Assembly (NCBI GenBank): GCA_949948895.1
Contig: CATLHE010000001.1
Coordinates: 124,001-188,000, forward strand
Direction: 5' to 3'
DNA from: an uncultured Christensenella sp.
Lineage (GTDB): Bacteria > Bacillota > Clostridia > Christensenellales > Pumilibacteraceae
DNA: 64,000 nt
This document shows, one piece after another, positions 53,406 to 62,503 of the stretch (position 1 is its first letter; every line of letters begins with the position of its first letter). Both the position numbers and the translations under genes were made by a program. The notes beneath the pieces were generated by a model, which searched no databases, had not been told where the DNA came from, and saw only the letters and a program-made list of their open reading frames with translations.

Positions 53406-53930
53406 TTATAGATTTATTGTGTTTTCGTCGTCTCGGATCAGATTTACGTTGAATATGAATAGGCGACGGGTAACAAAATTGTATATGAAAACTATAAATT
53501 GCACTACGAGTTTTGTGAGCCAAAGATTGCAGCCCAAGACGTCGTAGCCTAACCAGCTGCCCAATGACGTTATACCGAGACCGATTACCGAAAATATGAC
53601 GAACTTAATAAATCCGCGTTTGTTCTTGCCTACGTTGCCATATTTGAATACGAAAACAGACGATAGAAAATAGTTGACGAGTACCGCGCTTATAAAGCCT
53701 ATAACGGTAGCCGTTATGTAGACCGAAGTCGCCGGTTCATAACTGCCGCCGACCGTAGCTCCCGTAAAAACGCCGATAAATCCGTCGTACTGAGCATGTC
53801 CGTAGGCATACAAAAAAACGGCGGTCAACAAAAAATCAACAGCGTTGGACGCAAGTCCGACGGCTATCGATTTTAAAAGTTCGAGCGTCGTTTGTTTATT
53901 TTTGAATGCCTCGAAAAAACCTTTCTTCAT
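53406..53930 (-). CDS. GtrA-family membrane protein
   Basis: This 174-residue protein has four membrane helices and the GtrA signatures (SNAVDFLLTAVFLYAYG, VLVNYFLSSVFVFKYG, LVVQFIVFIYNFVTRRLFIF). GtrA proteins are linked to movement of lipid-linked sugars or to teichoic-acid and O-antigen modification. It is cotranscribed with the upstream GDPD gene (14-nt gap), which suggests a role in lipid or polyol-phosphate polymer turnover at the envelope. Its precise substrate is unknown. Confidence 0.87.
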   Translation of the reverse strand: MKKGFFEAFKNKQTTLELLKSIAVGLASNAVDFLLTAVFLYAYGHAQYDGFIGVFTGATVGGSYEPATSVYITATVIGFISAVLVNYFLSSVFVFKYGNVGKNKRGFIKFVIFSVIGLGITSLGSWLGYDVLGCNLWLTKLVVQFIVFIYNFVTRRLFIFNVNLIRDDENTINL

Positions 53931-53944
53931 AAGTTAGATCGCGG

Positions 53945-54688
53945 TTATGCGTTGTCGCTTTTTACTTCGGGAATAAACCCTTCGAAGATATAATTGGAGC
54001 AGATCTTTTCCGCCTGTTGCGCTTGCAGTTCGCTTTTGACCGTCCAGCCGATAACGGGAAGTCCCGCGTTCTTTACGTATTTATTGGGTAGATTGGTTAT
54101 TTTGTACGCGATAAAGTCGGGGCGCGAAACGTCGTTGTATTTAAGCTTTTTCAAGCGCATTTTTTCGCGGTGCGACGCGTCTATATCCGCGTGATGAAAG
54201 TACGAGGCGAGTTGTCCGCGCATGATCTGCGGCGCATTTTTGTAATAATACTCCAAAGAGAACGGGTCGAAAGATTCTACCGCATAATCGCCGTTGTAGC
54301 CTTTGAGCATTTCTATAAGGCGTTCTTCTATCGTGTAGGACTTTTCGGCTTTTTTGATCTCGATAAGTATAGGCACGCGTCCGTTTACCGTTTCGAGGAC
54401 TTTTTCAAACGTCGGAATGGAGTATTCCGTTTTCTTGAGTTTGAGGTTGTCGAGATCTTCGAGCTTGAGGTTGGATACATAGCCGTCGCAGTCTGTCATG
54501 CGACTGAGTTTTTCGTCGTGGAACACTATGATGTTGTTATCTGCGGTAAGACGAACGTCCAATTCTATGGCGAATCCGTGCTCGGCGGCGTTATCGAAAG
54601 CGGGGATCGAATTTTCGGGGAAATCGAAATTATGCAGTCCTCGGTGCGCGATGGGCACGTTTATGAGCCAAGAAGTTTTGGTTTCCAT
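53945..54688 (-). CDS. Glycerophosphodiester phosphodiesterase family protein
   Basis: This 247-residue GDPD hydrolyses glycerophosphodiesters to glycerol-3-phosphate and alcohol. The catalytic and metal motifs are AHRG with ENSIPAF, ELDVRLT and FHDEKLSRMTDCDG, then ILIEIKK. No signal peptide is evident, so it is cytoplasmic. It starts the minus-strand operon with the GtrA gene, from its own promoter. Confidence 0.93.
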   Translation of the reverse strand: METKTSWLINVPIAHRGLHNFDFPENSIPAFDNAAEHGFAIELDVRLTADNNIIVFHDEKLSRMTDCDGYVSNLKLEDLDNLKLKKTEYSIPTFEKVLETVNGRVPILIEIKKAEKSYTIEERLIEMLKGYNGDYAVESFDPFSLEYYYKNAPQIMRGQLASYFHHADIDASHREKMRLKKLKYNDVSRPDFIAYKITNLPNKYVKNAGLPVIGWTVKSELQAQQAEKICSNYIFEGFIPEVKSDNA

Positions 54689-54703
54689 TAAATTTCCTTT
54701 ACG

Positions 54704-54730
54704 ACCGATATCGCGAGCGCGATATTCGGT
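54704..54730 (-). promoter_or_regulatory. Inverted repeat in the GDPD leader
   Basis: ACCGATATCGCG pairs with CGCGATATTCGGT (one bulged base) in the leader between the minus-strand promoter and the ATG. A strong hairpin here could modulate translation or be an operator. Confidence 0.5.
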
Positions 54731-54767
54731 AGTTGATTCATAGTAACGGGCATGACGCCGTTTGTTA

Positions 54768-54796
54768 ATTATATCACTAATTGAAAATTATTACAA
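54768..54796 (-). promoter_or_regulatory. Minus-strand promoter of the GDPD-GtrA operon
   Basis: On the minus strand: TTGTAA (54791-54796), 17 nt, TATAAT (54768-54773). The leader is about 75 nt. Confidence 0.8.
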
Positions 54797-54864
54797 TAGT
54801 TTTTCGCCACTTTTAAGAAAATGCAGTAATTTTAAGTGAAATTTTTGCAAATAGCATAAAATTA

Positions 54865-54893
54865 TTGCCGTTTTTCATGTATTGTGATATAAT
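54865..54893 (+). promoter_or_regulatory. Promoter of lepA with -10 box 6 nt before the start codon
   Basis: TTGCCG (54865-54870), 17 nt, TATAAT (54888-54893). The expected transcription start is at or within 1-2 nt of the ATG (54900), which implies a leaderless mRNA. No Shine-Dalgarno sequence is seen. Confidence 0.75.
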
Positions 54894-54899
54894 TTTTGC

Positions 54900-56705
54900 A
54901 TGGACAAACAAAAATACATTCGTAATTTTTGCATAATTGCGCATATAGATCACGGTAAATCCACGCTTGCGGACAGGCTTATGGAGGCTACGGCAACGCT
55001 TACCAAACGCGAACTTACCGATCAAATGCTTGACAGTATGGATATAGAGCGGGAACGCGGTATTACTATCAAGCTTACTCCCGTGCGCATGTTTTACGAA
55101 TATGAAGGCGAACGGTACACGTTTAACCTTATCGATACGCCCGGACACGTAGACTTTACTTATGAGGTATCGCGTTCGCTCGCGGCGTGCGAAGGCGCTG
55201 TTTTGGTAGTGGACGCCGCGCAAGGCGTGGAAGCTCAAACGCTAGCAAACGTATACTTGGCGCTCGACAACAATTTGGAAATAGTGCCCGTTATCAATAA
55301 GATCGATCTGCCTGCGGCACGCCCCGACGAAGTAAAGGCTGAGATCGAGGACGTTATCGGATTGCCCGCCGACGACGCGCCCTGTATTTCGGCAAAAGAG
55401 GGGCTCAATATCGACGACGTGTTGCGCGCCGTTGTCAAAAATATGCCGCCGCCGAGCGGTGATCCCGAGAAGCCGTTAAAAGCTTTGATATTCGATTCGT
55501 ACTACGATAACTATAAAGGCGCGGTATGCTTGGTGCGTGTTATAGACGGCTCGGTCAAAGCGGGCGACAAGATAACTATGATGGCAAACGGCAAATGCTA
55601 CGACGTGACGGAAGTGGGAGTTTTTCAGCCAAAAGCCGTCGCGATAAACGGTTTATTTGCGGGCGACGTCGGGTACGTATGCGCTTCCATAAAATCCATA
55701 GCCGACACCGCGCCGGGCGATACTATTACGCATGCCGACAACCCGACGGCAGAACCGTGCCCCGGCTACAAAAAAGTCAAGCCCGTCGTGTATTGCGGTA
55801 TTTATCCCGCCGACGGCTCGCGCTATGACGATTTGAAGGACGCGCTCGAACGGCTTAAACTCAACGATGCGTCGCTGTTTTACGAGCCCGAAACCTCGTC
55901 GGCGCTCGGGTTCGGTTTCCGATGTGGCTTTTTGGGGCTCTTGCACATGGAGATAATCGAGGAGCGTTTAGAACGCGAGTTCGATTTGGACATAATAACG
56001 ACCGCGCCGGGCGTTGTGTACAAGGTATATACGGCTAACGAGATGGTCGAAGTAACCAACCCCTCTAATCTTCCGCCGATAGGCGAGATCGAGTACATGG
56101 AAGAGCCGGTCGTAAAAGCGTCCATATTCACGCCGCCAGAGTATATCGGACCGATAATGGATCTGTGCCAGGACAAGCGCGGCGAATATATCAATATGAC
56201 GTATATAGAAAAAACACGCGTGCTCTTGACTTACACAATGCCGCTGAACGAGATAGTCTACGACTTTTTCGACGGGCTCAAAAGCCGTTCGCGCGGTTAT
56301 GCGTCGTTTGATTACGAACAAGACGGCTACAAAAAAAGCGAGCTCGTAAAGCTGGATATATTGCTTAACGGCGAAGTATGCGACGCGCTCAGCATTATCG
56401 TTCACAGAGACAAGGCATACGGCAGGGGCAGAGCCATGGCGGAAAAGCTGAAAGACGTTATACCGCGTAAGCTTTTCGAGATACCCATTCAGGCGGCGAT
56501 TGGCGGCAAAGTTATAGCGCGCGAGACTATAAAAGCGCTGCGTAAGGACGTTTTGGCAAAGTGCTACGGCGGCGACGTGACGCGCAAAAAGAAACTTTTG
56601 GAAAAACAGAAAGAAGGTAAAAAGCGCATGCGGCAGTTCGGGTCGGTGGAGATCCCGTCTGAAGCGTTTATGTCGGTATTGAAACTCGATAACGATCGAA
56701 AATGA
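54900..56705 (+). CDS. lepA: Elongation factor 4 (LepA)
   Basis: LepA (601 residues) is a ribosome-binding GTPase that back-translocates stalled ribosomes or aids 30S biogenesis. The N-terminal [16 protein letters not shown] contains G1 (AHIDHGKST, 14-22), G3 DTPGH (79-83) and G4 NKID (133-136), and the C-terminal domain ends in [14 protein letters not shown]. The start is set by homology ([10 protein letters not shown]) and has no ribosome site; the promoter places it at the 5' end of the RNA. It overlaps hemW by 4 nt, a conserved lepA-hemW pair. Confidence 0.97.
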   Translation: MDKQKYIRNFCIIAHIDHGKSTLADRLMEATATLTKRELTDQMLDSMDIERERGITIKLTPVRMFYEYEGERYTFNLIDTPGHVDFTYEVSRSLAACEGAVLVVDAAQGVEAQTLANVYLALDNNLEIVPVINKIDLPAARPDEVKAEIEDVIGLPADDAPCISAKEGLNIDDVLRAVVKNMPPPSGDPEKPLKALIFDSYYDNYKGAVCLVRVIDGSVKAGDKITMMANGKCYDVTEVGVFQPKAVAINGLFAGDVGYVCASIKSIADTAPGDTITHADNPTAEPCPGYKKVKPVVYCGIYPADGSRYDDLKDALERLKLNDASLFYEPETSSALGFGFRCGFLGLLHMEIIEERLEREFDLDIITTAPGVVYKVYTANEMVEVTNPSNLPPIGEIEYMEEPVVKASIFTPPEYIGPIMDLCQDKRGEYINMTYIEKTRVLLTYTMPLNEIVYDFFDGLKSRSRGYASFDYEQDGYKKSELVKLDILLNGEVCDALSIIVHRDKAYGRGRAMAEKLKDVIPRKLFEIPIQAAIGGKVIARETIKALRKDVLAKCYGGDVTRKKKLLEKQKEGKKRMRQFGSVEIPSEAFMSVLKLDNDRK

Positions 56706-57874
56706 CAAAGCGCGATTATAAATACAGCGAAAACGTATCGAGTGCAGTCGATATCGACGGTATAAAATTTTCAAAGTCGGAAGATTACGGGATATATGTG
56801 CATATCCCGTTTTGCCGTTCCAAGTGTTCTTACTGCGCGTTTTGCTCTACGACCGAGCTCGGATTGCAAAACGCATATATCGACGCGCTTGAAAAAGAAA
56901 TACTGTCGTTTGGGCGCATAGACAAACTTACCGCCGATACCGTATATATAGGCGGAGGAACGCCGTCGTGCTTGTATGACGGCGCGATAACTCGTATTTT
57001 CGAAGCGCTCGGTAAAGCGTTTAATATATCGAAAAACGCGGAGATCACGGTGGAGATGAATCCAGAAAGCTGTACACGCGAGCTTTTGACAGAGTGTCGG
57101 TCTTGCGGCGTTAATCGCGTGAGTATGGGCATGCAATCTGCGGACGACGGCGTTTTGCGCGCGGTAAACAGGATACACGACTTTAAAACATATTTGTCCG
57201 CGATAGAATTGCTCAAGGCGGAAAACTTCGATAATATTTCCACCGATTTCATTTTGGGCTTGCCTAATCAAACCGTCGCCGATATAGAAAAATGCATAGA
57301 GGTTGCGGGCGCGCATTGCTCGCACGTTTCGGTGTACGCGCTCACGGTCGAAGAGGGTACTCCGCTTTATTTATCCGAGTATCGCCCCGACGACGATATT
57401 GTTGCCGATATGTACGATCTGGCGTGCGAACGCTTACAAGAAAACGGATTTATCAGGTATGAGGTGAGCAATTTTGCCAAAAACGGCAGAGTGTCGCGGC
57501 ATAACAGTAAGTATTGGCGATGCGTTCCGTATTTGGGTTTGGGCGTGGCGGCGCACGGTTACGACGGCGATAGGATCAGGTATTCGCATACGACCGATAT
57601 AAAAGCGTATATCGGCGGCGCGGCGGTGGAAGTCACGCAATTGACCGATAAAGATATGTACAACGAATATATCATGCTCGGACTGCGTACGTCGGGCGGC
57701 ATTTCGCGCGAGGCGTTCAAGGCGCGGTTCGGATGCACGCTTGACGAGCGTGCGGGAAATAATCTGAGCTTACTTGTAAGACATGGACTTTTGATAGACG
57801 ACGGCGCGTCGGTGCGTATTTCGCACAATAAATTGTTCGTCATGAACGGCATTATCGAAGATCTGATGATATGA
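56702..57874 (+). CDS. hemW: Radical SAM family heme chaperone HemW
   Basis: HemW (390 residues) resembles coproporphyrinogen III dehydrogenase but functions as a heme chaperone. The cluster motif is Cys38-x3-Cys42-x2-Cys45 with Cys48 ([14 protein letters not shown]), followed by IGGGTPSCL and the C-terminal HemN-like domain. It begins within the lepA stop. True HemN has a longer N-terminus, so HemW fits better. Confidence 0.93.
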   Translation: MTKRDYKYSENVSSAVDIDGIKFSKSEDYGIYVHIPFCRSKCSYCAFCSTTELGLQNAYIDALEKEILSFGRIDKLTADTVYIGGGTPSCLYDGAITRIFEALGKAFNISKNAEITVEMNPESCTRELLTECRSCGVNRVSMGMQSADDGVLRAVNRIHDFKTYLSAIELLKAENFDNISTDFILGLPNQTVADIEKCIEVAGAHCSHVSVYALTVEEGTPLYLSEYRPDDDIVADMYDLACERLQENGFIRYEVSNFAKNGRVSRHNSKYWRCVPYLGLGVAAHGYDGDRIRYSHTTDIKAYIGGAAVEVTQLTDKDMYNEYIMLGLRTSGGISREAFKARFGCTLDERAGNNLSLLVRHGLLIDDGASVRISHNKLFVMNGIIEDLMI

Positions 57875-57895
57875 GCCGTCTAGTGAGGAAAGCGT

Positions 57896-58474
57896 ATGAA
57901 AAAGGAATATGTATATAAGGCGATAGCTCGTTTGGATATGATAAACGTTAAAAACGGGCTTATCAAAAAACTCAATTCTTTTGCCGTTATCGCGATACTT
58001 GTCGGTAATGCGCTTGCAATGCTGTTGAATTATTTATTCAGAATGCGCGGCGAGGCGGGCGGTATGTATTTTTTATACGGGCTTTGCGGCGCGGTATTGT
58101 GCGTTTTGTATATATATCTGCACGAGTTCACGCATGCCGTGGCGATACTGCTCGTAAAGCGCACCGTTCCCGAAATTCGGTTCGGCAAGCTTGTCGCGTC
58201 TTGCGGCGCGCCGATGACGGTGTTTTCAAAAGCTCAATACTTTTTTGTAGCGTCGTTTCCGTTCTTTTTATACTGCGCGGCGCTCATCCCGTTATGTATA
58301 TTTATCCCAGCCGTATTTTTTCCGCTGCCGTTTATGCCGCTTTGCTATAACGTCTTCGGTTCGCTCGGCGATATGTATATGATAGGAAGAATGATGATCG
58401 TTCCGCGTCGTTGCGTCATAGTAGATAACGGTACGGAAGTTGCGGCGTATGCTCCGATCTCGGCGTTGAAATAA
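57896..58474 (+). CDS. DUF3267-like putative membrane zinc metallopeptidase
   Basis: This 192-residue protein has about four membrane helices, and HEFTH (76-80) fits the HExxH zinc motif in a helix, as in DUF3267 zincins. The third ligand may be in NVFGSLGDMYMIGR. It follows hemW after 21 nt and precedes the hrcA promoter. Role unknown; it might process a membrane protein. The family call is from the motif and helix pattern. Confidence 0.78.
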   Translation: MKKEYVYKAIARLDMINVKNGLIKKLNSFAVIAILVGNALAMLLNYLFRMRGEAGGMYFLYGLCGAVLCVLYIYLHEFTHAVAILLVKRTVPEIRFGKLVASCGAPMTVFSKAQYFFVASFPFFLYCAALIPLCIFIPAVFFPLPFMPLCYNVFGSLGDMYMIGRMMIVPRRCVIVDNGTEVAAYAPISALK

Positions 58475-58579
58475 TAATATTATTATGTAACAATTAGCAT
58501 ATATTGTGTTTGCAAAATCGAGTACGTACTATTTTTGGAAAAAGATATAAAATTTATGGGAAATATTACCCAAAAACGA

Positions 58580-58608
58580 TTGACAAAGATAAAGGCGTAT
58601 GTTAAACT
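58580..58608 (+). promoter_or_regulatory. Promoter of the hrcA-grpE-dnaK operon
   Basis: TTGACA (58580-58585), 17 nt, TAAACT (58603-58608). The CIRCE repressor site begins 5 nt later, over the transcription start. The upstream 58475-58579 is AT-rich with small palindromes (ATAATAATATTATTAT). Confidence 0.85.
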
Positions 58609-58612
58609 GCTT

Positions 58613-58639
58613 TTAGCACTCAGCGGTTTTGATTGCTAA
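58613..58639 (+). promoter_or_regulatory. CIRCE element (HrcA operator)
   Basis: TTAGCACTC (58613-58621), 9-nt spacer, GATTGCTAA (58631-58639). The consensus is TTAGCACTC-N9-GAGTGCTAA, so one base of the right arm differs (T for G). HrcA binding here gives heat-inducible autoregulation of hrcA-grpE-dnaK-dnaJ. Confidence 0.94.
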
Positions 58640-58670
58640 TTCGCGACCGATGGCGGTTTGTCTGTTTGCA

Positions 58671-59765
58671 ATGGGATTAACGAGTAGGAAAGAAAAAATA
58701 TTACAGGCAATTGTTGACGGGTACATAGAAAATTGTCAGCCTGTATCAAGCGCCGAAATAAAAGACAAGCATTTGCCCGCGTTGTCGTCTGCGACTATTC
58801 GCAACGAAATGGCGGCGCTTGAAGAAATGGGGTATCTTACTCAGCCGCATACGTCTTCCGGGCGTATACCCACTGCGGAAGCTTATCGTTTGTACGTCGA
58901 GAAATTGATGCCGCGACGCAAGCTGTCAAGATCGGAACTTAAGATAGTAAAACGTTATTTCAATAAAAAAGTGACCGAGCTTGACGATATGCTCAAAAGT
59001 ACCGCCAAAGTTATTTCGGAGATAACCAACCTCACTTCGGTAGCGTATGTGCAAAGCGCGGACGACGCGACGGTAACAAATATCAGGATTGTGAGAATTT
59101 CCGACGCCTCGGCGCTCATAATAATAGTTACTGATTTGGGCGTATTAAAGGATTCGACGGTAAATATCGGCAGCGGCGTTACCGACGAGTATTGCGAGCA
59201 GGCGTCAAGGTTTGTGACCGAAGTATTCGGCGGGCACAAGATAAGCGAAATCAACAAGCCAAAGTCGCTCGTCAAAGAAGTAAAGCGCGAATACGAACAG
59301 GTTTTTAAAACCGTCTTGCGTATATTCAAGAATTACTCTCACGAAGAAATGCTTTCCGACATCGTGTTGGAAGGAAGCGCTAAGATCCTCGAACAGCCCG
59401 AGTATTCCAATCTGCAAAAAGCGAAAGCGATGCTTGAGTTTTTGGACGCCAAAGAAGAGCTTGTACCGGTTTTGCAAAATTCGGACGATATGAACATTTC
59501 CATCAAGATCGGCAAGGATAACGAGCTTAGAGACGGGATGCCCGAGTGCGCGATAGTTACAGCCAGCTACAATATCAACGGTGTGACTGTAGGCAATGCG
59601 GGCGTTATAGGTCCGATAAGAATGGATTATTCCAAAGTTGTGTCGGTTTTGGATTACTTATCGAAAACCGTGCAAATGTTGCCTGCGGGCGAATCGGCTT
59701 CCGACGACGAAGCTCAGCCCGACGACGGTTTGGAAAGTTCCGACAGCGTGTCGGATGAAGAATAA
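58671..59765 (+). CDS. hrcA: Heat-inducible transcription repressor HrcA
   Basis: HrcA (364 residues) binds CIRCE and needs GroEL for activity. The winged HTH is MGLTSRKEKILQAIVDGYI and SSATIRNEMAALEEMGYLTQ, followed by HTSSGRIPT and the C-terminal GAF-like domain; the end is an acidic tail (EAQPDDGLESSDSVSDEE). The ATG at 58671 is chosen from the family N-terminus; the ORF extends upstream into CIRCE, which cannot be coding here. No clear ribosome site precedes it. Confidence 0.94.
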   Translation: MGLTSRKEKILQAIVDGYIENCQPVSSAEIKDKHLPALSSATIRNEMAALEEMGYLTQPHTSSGRIPTAEAYRLYVEKLMPRRKLSRSELKIVKRYFNKKVTELDDMLKSTAKVISEITNLTSVAYVQSADDATVTNIRIVRISDASALIIIVTDLGVLKDSTVNIGSGVTDEYCEQASRFVTEVFGGHKISEINKPKSLVKEVKREYEQVFKTVLRIFKNYSHEEMLSDIVLEGSAKILEQPEYSNLQKAKAMLEFLDAKEELVPVLQNSDDMNISIKIGKDNELRDGMPECAIVTASYNINGVTVGNAGVIGPIRMDYSKVVSVLDYLSKTVQMLPAGESASDDEAQPDDGLESSDSVSDEE

Positions 59766-59791
59766 GCCTTAGTGGATTGACGGAGGTCATA

Positions 59792-60349
59792 ATGGACGAC
59801 AAGACAAGAGAACGCACACGCGAGCTACCGATGGTGGAGATGCAGCAGGAGGAGTATAAAGCGCTCCAAAACCAACTGGCTACCATCACGCAACAGCTCA
59901 GTATAGCGCAAGCTATTGCCGTTAAGGAAAAATCGCGTTCGGAAGAGCTTTCCAATTTGGTCAATCGTATGCAAGCGGACTTTGACAACTACCGCAAGCG
60001 TATGAATGAAAACAACAAAAAGCTCAAAGAAGACGGTATCTGCGCAGTACTCGAAAAGTTTATTCCCGAACTCGATGTATTGAAGCAAGCCATACAAAGC
60101 ATTCCCGACGAGAAGGTCGCGGAAGGCGTCAAAATGATATACCGTCAGATAGTGGATATACTTACCGCGTTCGGCGTGGAAGAGATACCCGCGCTCGGCG
60201 AGCAGTTCGATCCCAACTTGCACAATGCGGTCATGCAAGTCAAGACAAACGACCCGACTAAAATCAATATGGTTGTCGAGGTCTTTAACAAAGGCTATAG
60301 ATTGGGCGACAGAATACTTAGACACAGCGTTGTCAAAGTCGCCAATTAG
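59792..60349 (+). CDS. grpE: Nucleotide exchange factor GrpE
   Basis: GrpE (185 residues) promotes ADP release from DnaK. An N-terminal coiled coil (about 20-75) is followed by NRMQADFDNYRKRMNEN, a four-helix region and the C-terminal beta cap ending GYRLGDRILRHSVVKVAN, which is typical. ACGGAGG lies 6 nt before the ATG at 59792. The dnaK gene follows after 37 nt. Confidence 0.96.
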   Translation: MDDKTRERTRELPMVEMQQEEYKALQNQLATITQQLSIAQAIAVKEKSRSEELSNLVNRMQADFDNYRKRMNENNKKLKEDGICAVLEKFIPELDVLKQAIQSIPDEKVAEGVKMIYRQIVDILTAFGVEEIPALGEQFDPNLHNAVMQVKTNDPTKINMVVEVFNKGYRLGDRILRHSVVKVAN

Positions 60350-60386
60350 CACATAAATTTAAAATTATTTTCGGAGGATTTATATT

Positions 60387-62189
60387 ATGGGTAAAATCAT
60401 CGGTATCGACTTGGGTACTACCAACTCGTGCGTTTCCGTTCTGGAAGGCGGCGAGCCCGTCGTTATTCCCAATGCCGAAGGCGGACGTACAACGCCCTCG
60501 GTCGTAGGCTTTGCCAAAGACGGCGAGCGTCTCGTCGGCCAGGTAGCCAAGCGCCAAGCGGTAGCCAACCCCGATCGTACTATAATATCGATTAAGCGCG
60601 ATATGGGTACGACCAAAAAGGTCAACATCGATAAAAAGGATTATTCGCCTCAGGAAATTTCCGCAATGATCCTTACCAAACTGAAAAAAGATGCGGAGAG
60701 CTATCTCGGCGAATCGGTTTCGCAAGCGGTCATAACCGTTCCCGCGTACTTCAACGACTCGCAGCGTCAAGCGACCAAAGACGCCGGACGTATAGCCGGT
60801 CTCGAAGTCTTGCGTATAATAAACGAGCCCACTGCCGCGGCGCTTGCTTACGGTCTCGATAAGGGACAGAACGCGAGCCAAAAAGTATTTATCTTCGACC
60901 TCGGCGGCGGTACGTTCGATATTTCCATATTGGAGATAGGCGACGGCGTTTTCGAAGTTATCGCAACGTCCGGCGACACGCGTCTCGGCGGTGACGACTT
61001 CGACCAAGTCATTATCGACTACCTTGTTCAGCAGTTCAAAAACGATAACGGCGTAGACCTCAGCAAAGACCGTATGGCTATGCAGCGTCTCAAAGAAGCT
61101 GCCGAAAAAGCCAAGATCGACCTTTCGGGTATGCAGAAAACGACCGTCAGCCTTCCGTTCATTTCGTCGGGCGCGGCGGGTCCTTTGCACCTCGAATACG
61201 AGATCACTCGCGCCAAGTTCGAAGCGCTTTCCGCAAAGCTCGTCGATCGCACGATCGAGCTTACCAAAAAAGCAATGAACGACGCGGGTTATTCCAACAA
61301 CGATATAGACAAAGTTATAATGGTCGGCGGTTCGACGCGTATTCCCGCTGTCGTCGAAGCTGTTCGCAAGCTTTCGGGCAAAGAGCCGTTCAAGGGCATC
61401 AACCCCGACGAGTGCGTTGCTGTCGGCGCGGCTATACAGGGCGGCGTTCTTGCCGGCGAAGTCAAAGACGTATTGCTTCTTGACGTTACGCCGTTGTCGC
61501 TCGGTATCGAGACCGTCGGCGGAATATTTACGAAACTTATTCCCAGAAACACGACCGTTCCTACCAAAAAGTCGCAGGTCTTCTCGACGGCAACCGATAA
61601 CCAGCCGTCCGTCGATATTCACGTTTTGCAGGGCGAGCGCGAAATAGCCGCTCACAATAAGACGCTTGCGCGTTTCGAGCTCGGCGGTATACCGCCTGCA
61701 CCCCGCGGCGTTCCTCAGATCGAAGTTACGTTCGATATCGACGCCAACGGCATAGTCCACGTATCCGCAAAAGATAAGGGAACGGGCAAAGAACAGCGCG
61801 TTACCGTTACGGCTTCCACCAATCTTACAGAGGCTCAGATACAGCAGGCTATCAAAGACGCCGAGAAGTTTGCAGACGAGGACAACAAGCGCAAAGAGAT
61901 CGTCGACGCGAAGAACCAAGCGGATATGCTTGTATTCTCCATCGAGAAGTTCCTCAACGAAAACGGCGACACGATCTCCGCAGACGACAAAGACGCTCTC
62001 AACAAAGAGATGGTCAACGTCAAAGAAGTTCTTAAGACCGAGGATATCGAGGCTATTCGCGACGCAGTCGAAACGTTGCACAAACTCTCCAACAGCATAT
62101 TCTCCAAACTGTACGAAAACGGCGGCGCGGCGCAGCCTCAGGACGATATCGAGGTAGACAACGCCGAAGTCGTTGATGACAACAACTGA
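60387..62189 (+). CDS. dnaK: Molecular chaperone DnaK (Hsp70)
   Basis: DnaK (600 residues) is an ATP-driven chaperone. The N-terminal [11 protein letters not shown] is Hsp70 signature 1, [14 protein letters not shown] is signature 2, and [13 protein letters not shown] is signature 3; the interdomain linker [15 protein letters not shown] and the C-terminal lid follow, ending in the acidic tail [13 protein letters not shown]. It is about 10-35 residues shorter than most, through a short tail. CGGAGG precedes the ATG. Confidence 0.98.
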   Translation: MGKIIGIDLGTTNSCVSVLEGGEPVVIPNAEGGRTTPSVVGFAKDGERLVGQVAKRQAVANPDRTIISIKRDMGTTKKVNIDKKDYSPQEISAMILTKLKKDAESYLGESVSQAVITVPAYFNDSQRQATKDAGRIAGLEVLRIINEPTAAALAYGLDKGQNASQKVFIFDLGGGTFDISILEIGDGVFEVIATSGDTRLGGDDFDQVIIDYLVQQFKNDNGVDLSKDRMAMQRLKEAAEKAKIDLSGMQKTTVSLPFISSGAAGPLHLEYEITRAKFEALSAKLVDRTIELTKKAMNDAGYSNNDIDKVIMVGGSTRIPAVVEAVRKLSGKEPFKGINPDECVAVGAAIQGGVLAGEVKDVLLLDVTPLSLGIETVGGIFTKLIPRNTTVPTKKSQVFSTATDNQPSVDIHVLQGEREIAAHNKTLARFELGGIPPAPRGVPQIEVTFDIDANGIVHVSAKDKGTGKEQRVTVTASTNLTEAQIQQAIKDAEKFADEDNKRKEIVDAKNQADMLVFSIEKFLNENGDTISADDKDALNKEMVNVKEVLKTEDIEAIRDAVETLHKLSNSIFSKLYENGGAAQPQDDIEVDNAEVVDDNN

Positions 62190-62503
62190 TAATGTAATAA
62201 AAACCGATAGCGCCGTCCTCATCGCGAGGACGGTAGCTGTCGTCGTTGTTGCACGATAGGTGCGGTAGCGGATATTAAAACGCGTTCTGCGTTTTGAGGT
62301 GCATTCCGAACGATAAGCATACGCCGTATAGCGTTTTTGCGTATTTCGTTTTTGAGTAATATGTTTGATTTGTGACCGAAAGGCGCACAATTCGGCATAA
62401 TGTATCGTGTAGTCAGTTGAGCGTGTCGTATGATCGTCGCGTATAATTATTGATTCTATCGATTCTGCCACTTACGCGAATGTCCCTTGGGAGTTTTATA
62501 AGC
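62190..62503 (+). other. 314-nt dnaK-dnaJ spacer with hairpin and weak promoter
   Basis: The spacer contains CCGTCCTC-ATCGC-GAGGACGG (62213-62233), a perfect 8-bp hairpin with no U-run, which may slow transcription or protect the dnaK mRNA 3' end. A weak promoter candidate is TTGAGC (62417-62422), 19 nt, TATAAT (62442-62447). No ORF or recognisable RNA was seen. Most Firmicutes have a much shorter gap here. Confidence 0.55.

Noticed and set aside
58629-58670. Upstream hrcA start at 58629
   Set aside because: It lies inside the CIRCE element and before the family N-terminus; the downstream ATG fits better.
60333-62471. 712-codon open frame on the minus strand opposite dnaK
   Set aside because: It mirrors the dnaK codon pattern, gives an Arg/Tyr/Val-rich product with no motif, and lacks a ribosome site; dnaK is certain.
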